The notes under the pieces were generated by a model that searched no databases, had not been told where the DNA came from, and saw only the letters and a program-made list of their open reading frames with translations. Of a DNA stretch of 17,208 nt, positions 12,703 to 17,208 are shown piece after piece. Each line of letters opens with the position of its first letter. Position 1 is the stretch's first letter. Source of the stretch: Thermoprotei archaeon (GTDB taxonomy: Archaea > Thermoproteota > Thermoprotei_A > Marsarchaeales > UBA168); the NCBI GenBank assembly GCA_011055275.1, contig DSEZ01000027.1:1-17208 (forward strand), in the 5' to 3' direction. A program made the translations under genes and the position numbers.

Positions 12703-12730
12703 TTTTCCATTTGCCATCTTGGATGGAAAA
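12703..12730. repeat. 8-base inverted repeat between the UPF0173 gene and EF-1-alpha
   Basis: TTTTCCAT (12703-12710) and ATGGAAAA (12723-12730) are exact inverses; a second CCAT (12714-12717) can pair with the same ATGG. It starts ten bases after the UPF0173 stop and ends ten bases before the EF-1-alpha box A, so it may be a transcript end or an upstream binding site. Confidence 0.5.
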
Positions 12731-12739
12731 CGACTAAGG

Positions 12740-12747
12740 CTTAAAAG
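12740..12747 (+). promoter_or_regulatory. Box A for the EF-1-alpha/S10 operon
   Basis: CTTAAAAG, centred about 38 bases before the GTG start at 12782. Transcription near 12767 would give a leader of about 15 bases that includes GGTGAT (12771-12776) as a ribosome binding site, unlike the leaderless neighbours. Confidence 0.4.
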
Positions 12748-12781
12748 CAGCATCATATAACTTTTGATTGGGTGATAATGT

Positions 12782-14107
12782 GTGTCTGGGGCCGAATTCC
12801 TGAAAAAACCCCACCTTAACTTGGTGGTAATAGGTCATATTGATCACGGCAAATCTACCATAGTGGGAAACCTGCTGTACCTAACGGGATCGCTGGATCC
12901 GAGAGAGATGGCTGAGATCGAGGCTGCAGCGAAAGCCAAAGGAGAAGAGGATAACAAGTTCGCGTGGGTTCTCGACAGGCTTAAGGAAGAAAGGGAACGC
13001 GGTATAACAATCGACCTTTCCTTCTGGAGGTTCGAGACTCCGAAGCATTTCTTCACGTTTATTGATGCGCCTGGCCATAGGGATTTCATAAAGAACATGG
13101 TGACGGGCACAAGCCAGGCAGATGCCGCAATACTTGTGGTCTCCGCGAAGAAGGGTGAGTACGAGGCCGGAATAGGAGCGACTGGTCAAACCAGGGAGCA
13201 CGCTTTCTTGGCTAAGACCATGGGAGTTAACCAGATCATAGTTGCCATAAATAAGATGGATGATCCCTCTGTTAACTATTCGCAGCAAAGATATGAGGAA
13301 GTAAAGGCCGGCATTAGCAAGCTTCTGTCAATGATAGGTTACAAGATGGATAAGGTGCCGGTGATCCCCGTTTCGGGTTGGAAGGGAGATAACCTTGCGA
13401 CCAAGAGCACTAATATGCCGTGGTATAATGGCCCAACGCTGGTAGAGGCCCTCGATATGCTTGAGGAGCCACCCAAGCCAATCGACAAGCCACTTAGGCT
13501 TCCGATTCAGGACGTTTATACCATTCAGGGCGTTGGGACGGTGCCAGTAGGAAGAGTAGAAACTGGCGTACTTAAGATAGGTGACCGCCTCGTTTTCCTT
13601 CCCTCCAACAAGGTGGGTGAGGTCAGAGATATAGAGACCCACCACACAAAGGTAACTCAGGCAATACCTGGTGATAACATAGGCTTTAACGTGAAGGGCC
13701 TTAACAGAACTGACATACAAAGGGGAGACGTAGCAGCCAAACTTGACAGCCCAGCTACCGTAGCCAAGGAGTTCACTGCAAGGATATTCGTGCTCTACCA
13801 CCCCACTTCCTTTGGAGTTGGCTACACACCCGTTGTCCACATTCACACGGCTACCGTTGCTTGCAGGATAGAAGAGATAGTTAACAAGCTGGATCCGAGA
13901 ACTGGCCAGCCGCTGCCTGAAAAGGCGACGTTCCTAAAGCAGGGCGACAGCGCCATAGTCAGGATGGTGCCGATAAAGCCCATGGTGGTTGAGAAATATC
14001 AGGACTTCCCGCCACTAGGAAGGTTCGCTATAAGGGACTCGGGCAGAACCATAGCTGCAGGCATAGTAGTTGACGTGGTACCAGCTCAGATTCAGGTGAA
14101 GGCTTGA
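12782..14107 (+). CDS. tuf: Translation elongation factor 1-alpha (EF-Tu homologue)
   Basis: 441 residues from GTG 12782. GTPase that delivers aminoacyl-tRNA to the ribosome. All G motifs are intact: GHIDHGKST (P loop, 18-26), RGITID (switch I), DAPGH (95-99), NKMD (157-160) and the PVSGWKGDN region. Domains II and III follow (LPIQDVYTIQGVGTVPVGRV, then MVVEKYQDFPPLGRFAIRDS). The segment GEYEAGIGATGQ at 125-136 corresponds to the longer version of this loop shared by crenarchaea and eukaryotes, while euryarchaeal and bacterial proteins have a short loop. GTG is taken as start because the ATG at 12778 is in another frame and the N-terminus fits the family. S10 overlaps its stop codon. Confidence 0.97.
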   Translation: MSGAEFLKKPHLNLVVIGHIDHGKSTIVGNLLYLTGSLDPREMAEIEAAAKAKGEEDNKFAWVLDRLKEERERGITIDLSFWRFETPKHFFTFIDAPGHRDFIKNMVTGTSQADAAILVVSAKKGEYEAGIGATGQTREHAFLAKTMGVNQIIVAINKMDDPSVNYSQQRYEEVKAGISKLLSMIGYKMDKVPVIPVSGWKGDNLATKSTNMPWYNGPTLVEALDMLEEPPKPIDKPLRLPIQDVYTIQGVGTVPVGRVETGVLKIGDRLVFLPSNKVGEVRDIETHHTKVTQAIPGDNIGFNVKGLNRTDIQRGDVAAKLDSPATVAKEFTARIFVLYHPTSFGVGYTPVVHIHTATVACRIEEIVNKLDPRTGQPLPEKATFLKQGDSAIVRMVPIKPMVVEKYQDFPPLGRFAIRDSGRTIAAGIVVDVVPAQIQVKA

Positions 14108-14415
14108 TGGCTCAGAAGGCAAGGGTGAGGCTTTGGAGCGCGAACGTCAGGGACGTGGACTTGGTATGCAACGAGATAAAGGACGTTGCTACCAAGGCAG
14201 GCGTTCGCGTTGCGGGCCCCATCTACCTGCCCACTAAATATCTAAAGATAACTACGAGAAGGGCACCAAATGGAGAGGGAACTGATACCTACGATCACTG
14301 GGAGATGAGGCTTCACAAGAGGCTAATAGATATAGATGCCGACGAGAGAGTTATGCAAGAAATAATGAGAATCCAAGTGCCTGATTCGGTTTATATAGAG
14401 ATCCAGTTGACTTGA
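14107..14415 (+). CDS. rps10: Small ribosomal subunit protein S10 (uS10)
   Basis: 102 residues from ATG 14107, whose first base is the last base of the EF-1-alpha stop (TGATG), a translational coupling arrangement. The sequence has the S10 pattern: ARVRLWSANVRDVD at the N-terminus, GPIYLPTKYLKITTRRAPNG (with the LPT segment) and DHWEMRLHKRLIDIDADE, ending VPDSVYIEIQLT. It is part of the head of the 30S subunit. EF-1-alpha followed by S10 is a long-conserved archaeal gene pair. A TTG at 14104 would add one residue and is not needed. The gene meets the convergent thioredoxin-like gene with two bases between the stops. Confidence 0.96.
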   Translation: MAQKARVRLWSANVRDVDLVCNEIKDVATKAGVRVAGPIYLPTKYLKITTRRAPNGEGTDTYDHWEMRLHKRLIDIDADERVMQEIMRIQVPDSVYIEIQLT

Positions 14416-14417
14416 GC

Positions 14418-14726
14418 TTAACCCTCTTTTGACTTGTTAATAAATAGCTGAACTCCTTTTTGAAGGTCAGGGGTTCCTTTATCGTTGAGCGGCACCTTTG
14501 TCATAACGTGAACGTACTTGCCGTCAGCGGTTTCTATGAAGGCCTGCGGGATTTCCACCCCACCAAATTCGTCCTTTTCCCCGTAGTTTGTTAAGAAGTC
14601 CCAGTCTTCGTTTAGCTCCTTATATTCGACGTTTAATTGCGTGGCCGCCGTTTGGCATATTTTTTTAGCGTAGGACTTTAGGGCATCCCAATCCGCGGTA
14701 ACCAATATTATGGCCTTAGGCTCCAT
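14418..14726 (-). CDS. Small protein, possibly thioredoxin-like without CxxC, unknown function
   Basis: 102 residues from ATG 14726, beginning MEPKAIILVTADWDALKSYA. I do not recognise a named family. The order beta strand, W-containing helix, second strand (VEYKELNEDWDF), then GGVEIPQAFIETADGKYVHV with a Pro where thioredoxins have their cis-Pro, is compatible with a thioredoxin-like fold. The usual active-site CxxC is absent; the only Cys, in KKICQTA, is inside helix 1. A TTG at 14735 is in frame, but the box A at 14748-14755 is 25 bases from 14726, so the ATG is preferred. It is a lone gene converging on S10. Function cannot be named from sequence alone. Confidence 0.65.
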   Translation of the reverse strand: MEPKAIILVTADWDALKSYAKKICQTAATQLNVEYKELNEDWDFLTNYGEKDEFGGVEIPQAFIETADGKYVHVMTKVPLNDKGTPDLQKGVQLFINKSKEG

Positions 14727-14747
14727 TTGAGACAACTAAAGCGGAGG

Positions 14748-14755
14748 CTTAAAGT
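14748..14755 (-). promoter_or_regulatory. Box A for the small thioredoxin-like gene
   Basis: ACTTTAAG on the minus strand, centred 25 bases from ATG 14726. Confidence 0.45.
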
Positions 14756-14803
14756 CTAGCGTTTTTGAAGGGGCTCAGCTAGGACTTTAGCTCACGAACG
14801 TCG

Positions 14804-16060
14804 CTACCCGGATTCGTCTTCATTGCCCCTTAGGGCTTTGGCCATTACCTCGCTTTGCAGAATTTGAGGCGGTACGCCAAGCTCTGTTGCGATCGTTGCT
14901 ATCTGATCGAACTCCGGCTTTGCGCTTATCAGTTTGCCCTCCATGTCCCACGCCAGCTTTACGTTTATATCTTTTCCCCTTAACTTAATGGTTCTCATTG
15001 CCCTAGAGGCCACAAACCTATTGACGCCCCAAAACCTAACTCCGAGGGTACCGGTATCGCCCATCAGGGTGAGCGCGAGCTTTCTCTCATCTCCCGCCCT
15101 TGAGATGGCCCTAATTAGCGTGCCGGGCCTTCCCTTTTTCCTTAAAGAAGGTATCACGTATGCGTCAAGCGCTCCGTTTGCCATCAGGTCGCTTACGGCC
15201 TTCCCAACGACCTCGCCGCTTGCGTCGTCAATATCGGTCTCCACGATTGACACGCTTTCGGTTTGCGTCGGCGGGTAATCATCTCCTAATATCACGCGCG
15301 TGAAAGAAGCCCTGCGGCCCAGGTCCCTCTGGCCAATTCCATAACCCACTTTTTTTGGAGTGAATATAGGGGTCATGCAATTCTTTTCAACCAGCGTTGA
15401 CAGGATTGCTGCGCCTGTTGGGGTGGTTAGCTCGCCGCTGCCGAAAGGCCCGGGTATGACTGGTAACCCTGTCTGGCTAAGAATGGTTATAGTAGCCGGC
15501 GCTGGTGATCCCATTATACCATGCGAAAACTCCATATCTCCTCCTCCCAAAGCTATGGGAGAGGCGCAGTACCTGGTCCCCTCGAACAACTTTAGGTCAT
15601 CTATGCACATGGCGACGCCTACTATATCTATTATTGTGTCCGCCGAAGAAGCCTCATGAAGTGTGACCTTCTCTCTTAAGCCGTGAACATGAGCTTCCGC
15701 GCTTACTAGCTTGTCGAAAGCGGAGAGAGCAAAGGCCTTGGCCTTTTCTCCAAGATTGAACTCCTTGAGGGCCCCGTCTATGGTCTTCCTAAGTATGGCG
15801 CTATCTCTTTCCGGGTGTGGAGGTTCTCCTGGCTCATAGACAAGTTCTTCATCAACCGAAACGGTAACCTTTGTACCCATGATCTCCCTGCTACTTGTCT
15901 TCTTAACGTCGACTTTTACGGAGCGGACGCCGGGCAGGTTCTTGGAAACGTAGTCAGCCAGCTTTATGATTTTATCTTGGTTAGAGCCAAGATCTAAGAG
16001 CGCTCCCAAAAGCATATCGCCTGAGGTTCCAGCTGTAGAGCAATCAAAATACAGTATCAT
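14804..16060 (-). CDS. larC: Nickel insertion protein LarC (nickel-pincer cofactor cyclometallase)
   Basis: 418 residues, ATG at 16060. LarC inserts nickel into pyridinium-3,5-bisthiocarboxylic acid mononucleotide, the last step of the nickel-pincer nucleotide (NPN) cofactor of lactate racemase-type enzymes. Recognisable blocks: ILYFDCSTAGTSGDMLLGAL at the start, AEAHVHG and TLHEASSADTIIDIVGVA (His/Glu-rich core), CASPIALGGG and FSHGIMGSPAPAT, GELTTPTGAA, and the C-terminal domain beginning ETDIDDASGEVVG. In lactobacilli the gene is split and joined by programmed frameshift; here both parts are one continuous frame. larB lies divergently 165 bases upstream. LarA and LarE are not in the window. 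Confidence 0.93.
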   Translation of the reverse strand: MILYFDCSTAGTSGDMLLGALLDLGSNQDKIIKLADYVSKNLPGVRSVKVDVKKTSSREIMGTKVTVSVDEELVYEPGEPPHPERDSAILRKTIDGALKEFNLGEKAKAFALSAFDKLVSAEAHVHGLREKVTLHEASSADTIIDIVGVAMCIDDLKLFEGTRYCASPIALGGGDMEFSHGIMGSPAPATITILSQTGLPVIPGPFGSGELTTPTGAAILSTLVEKNCMTPIFTPKKVGYGIGQRDLGRRASFTRVILGDDYPPTQTESVSIVETDIDDASGEVVGKAVSDLMANGALDAYVIPSLRKKGRPGTLIRAISRAGDERKLALTLMGDTGTLGVRFWGVNRFVASRAMRTIKLRGKDINVKLAWDMEGKLISAKPEFDQIATIATELGVPPQILQSEVMAKALRGNEDESG

Positions 16061-16080
16061 GAACTCAAACGTTTTATTGG

Positions 16081-16087
16081 CTTTAAC
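16081..16087 (-). promoter_or_regulatory. Box A for larC
   Basis: GTTAAAG on the minus strand, centred 24 bases from ATG 16060. A second AT-rich run (CAATAAAAC, 16071-16079) is only about 15 bases away and less likely. Confidence 0.4.
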
Positions 16088-16199
16088 GCTTTGCGCATAA
16101 TTGAGTTGTTGTCGTGCCTGAATTCATGATGCGCCGAGCTCGCATCGTTATGGCGTCACCTGTGTAGGCCATGCAGCCTGACGGATTCAAGCGCATGGC

Positions 16200-16206
16200 T
16201 TTTTAG
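16200..16206 (+). promoter_or_regulatory. Box A for larB
   Basis: TTTTTAG after GGC, centred 23 bases before ATG 16226; leaderless arrangement. The rest of the larC-larB spacer (16090-16195) shows no feature that I can support. Confidence 0.45.
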
Positions 16207-16225
16207 CGCCTGTCTCACTTTCCAA

Positions 16226-16999
16226 ATGAGAGATATTCTAGAGAGGCTTGCATCAGGGAAGATCGGCGTCGATGAGGCCGAAAGGGAAATAAGGCGGCTT
16301 TACGTCGATCAGGTGGGAGAAGAGGTAAGGCTAGACCTAGAGCGCGCATGGAGGAGGAAGGTACCCGAAGCCATATTGGCGGAGGGCAAGGATCCAGGGG
16401 AAGCAGCAGCCCTTGCCAAGGAGATGGCGAAAGCCGTAGGGTCTGCCATCGTGACAAGGGTAATGGATGAAGATCATCGCAAAGCCATTGAGGGACTAGC
16501 TGGCGAATATCAGTTAAAAAAAGGGAAGAGGTGTTTTGTGGTCAGAAGAAGTGGTTACGTCCCTCCAAAAATTGGCCAGAAAATAGGAATATTGGCAGCT
16601 GGTACAGCTGATCTTCCTTTGGTTGAGGAAGCCCAGTTCGTTGCTGAGGAAATGGGTTGTGATGTTGAGGTAGCGATTGACGTTGGGATAGCTGGAATTC
16701 ACAGGCTGTTTGAGCCGCTTAAGAAGATGCTGGATGATGGCGTGGTCGTTCTGATTGTCATAGCGGGAATGGAGGGAGCGCTTCCTGCCGTAGTAGCGTC
16801 GCTTGTGGACGTGCCCGTGATAGGGGTGCCTTCGTCCGTGGGATACGGGTACGGCGGTAAGGGGGAGGCAGCTCTGATGTCCATGCTGCAGGCATGTCCC
16901 ATGGGGGTCTCCGTGGTTAATATAGACGGCGGAGTTGCCGCTGGGGCCTTTGCGGCACTGATTGCAAATAAAATAGCTGAAAAGTGCCGCAACTCATGA
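16226..16999 (+). CDS. larB: Nickel-pincer cofactor biosynthesis protein LarB
   Basis: 257 residues, ATG at 16226. LarB carboxylates nicotinic acid adenine dinucleotide at C5 and splits off AMP, giving pyridinium-3,5-biscarboxylic acid mononucleotide, the first step to the NPN cofactor. A helical N-terminal region (RDILERLASGKIGVDEAERE and on) precedes a PurE-like domain from about residue 108: KIGILAAGTADLPLVEEAQF, VGIAGIHRL, IVIAGMEGALPAVVASLVDV and PVIGVPSSVGYGYGGKGEAA, ending VVNIDGGVAAGAFA. These match LarB closely and its length is normal. It is divergent from larC; shared control is plausible but no common operator is evident. Glutamine synthetase follows 74 bases later. Confidence 0.94.
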   Translation: MRDILERLASGKIGVDEAEREIRRLYVDQVGEEVRLDLERAWRRKVPEAILAEGKDPGEAAALAKEMAKAVGSAIVTRVMDEDHRKAIEGLAGEYQLKKGKRCFVVRRSGYVPPKIGQKIGILAAGTADLPLVEEAQFVAEEMGCDVEVAIDVGIAGIHRLFEPLKKMLDDGVVVLIVIAGMEGALPAVVASLVDVPVIGVPSSVGYGYGGKGEAALMSMLQACPMGVSVVNIDGGVAAGAFAALIANKIAEKCRNS

Positions 17000-17048
17000 A
17001 AAATATTCACTAATTAGGGCCAATTTTTGAACCAGTTTCAAAAAAGCT

Positions 17049-17055
17049 TTTATGC
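17049..17055 (+). promoter_or_regulatory. Box A (TTTTATG) for glutamine synthetase
   Basis: TTTTATG after GC, centred 22 bases before ATG 17074; same core as at 3186 and 6930. Confidence 0.55.
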
Positions 17056-17073
17056 CTTTAATCGCTTACTACA

Positions 17074-17208
17074 TGCCCTATGACGTAAAAGACGGTAGAG
17101 TGGTTCCTTTTGTTGCTAGCGTTGATGAAGCGCTTAGATTGGCTAGGTCTGCCAAGTTCGTCGACCTTCAATTTGCCGACATAGCGGGGAGGCTGCAACA
17201 TGTCACGA
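17074..17208 (+). CDS. glnA: Glutamine synthetase, N-terminal fragment cut by window edge
   Basis: 45 codons from ATG 17074 to the window end with no stop. The segment AKFVDLQFADIAGRLQHVT is the conserved first strands of the N-terminal beta-grasp domain of type I glutamine synthetase (consensus VDL.F.D..G..QH.T). The enzyme makes glutamine from glutamate, ammonia and ATP as a dodecamer. Catalytic residues lie beyond the window, so activity and subtype cannot be checked. The ATG fits both the conserved N-terminus and the box A spacing. Confidence 0.85.

Noticed and set aside
16120..16185. C/D box sRNA in the larC-larB spacer (ATGATGC and CTGA about 55 bases apart)
   Set aside because: The C box is imperfect and no inner D'/C' boxes are present; too weak to annotate.
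1..17208. CRISPR arrays, integrases, toxin-antitoxin pairs or defence islands
   Set aside because: No regularly spaced repeats and no recognisable genes of these kinds; the two small HTH genes have no toxin partner.

Overview
The window is chromosomal DNA from an archaeon. Evidence: class-1 release factor aRF1, aIF2-beta, elongation factor 1-alpha followed directly by ribosomal protein S10, an archaeal-type UMP kinase, a DUF424 protein, tRNA genes with short non-canonical introns, and AT-rich box A promoters lying at an almost fixed distance from start codons (leaderless transcription). EF-1-alpha carries the GEYEAGIGATGQ-type segment known from the 'eocyte'/TACK side of the tree, so a Thermoproteota (crenarchaeal/thaumarchaeal-like) host is most likely. 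I cannot name the species.

Layout. 1-789: sugar-nucleotide transferase, minus strand, cut by the window edge. 790-1309: no protein gene; it holds the right end of a decayed IS200/IS605-type element. 1312-2410 holds an alkaline-phosphatase-superfamily phosphodiesterase (minus). 2411-3209: more decayed IS200/IS605/tnpB sequence. 3210-5153: UMP kinase and aRF1 (plus). 5302-7045: tRNA-Gln, tRNA-Leu (minus, with insertions), a membrane-anchored coiled-coil protein, and tRNA-Arg(GCG) with a D-arm intron. 7109-7871: two small HTH regulators. 7873-8604: aIF2-beta and DUF424 (minus). 8683-9318: phosphoglycerate mutase. 9382-9457: tRNA-Arg(TCG). 9502-11937: nicotinate phosphoribosyltransferase then flavodiiron protein (minus). 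12069-12692: UPF0173 metallo-hydrolase. 12782-14415: EF-1-alpha and S10. 14418-14726: small thioredoxin-like protein (minus). 14804-16060 and 16226-16999: divergent larC and larB. From 17074: the N-terminus of glutamine synthetase.

How it fits together. Most genes are housekeeping: translation (aRF1, aIF2-beta, EF-1-alpha, S10, four tRNAs), nucleotide and cofactor metabolism, glycolysis and nitrogen assimilation. larB and larC make and metallate the nickel-pincer nucleotide cofactor of lactate racemase-type enzymes; the nicotinate salvage enzyme upstream feeds the same nicotinate nucleotide pool. The flavodiiron protein suggests O2 or NO detoxification.

The most unusual parts are the tRNA introns (one with a textbook bulge-helix-bulge), the orphan omega-RNA-like hairpins with a shared GTCA loop in two gene-free patches, and a receptor-like membrane protein of unknown role. 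I see no CRISPR array, no intact mobile element and no clearly new multi-gene defence system.
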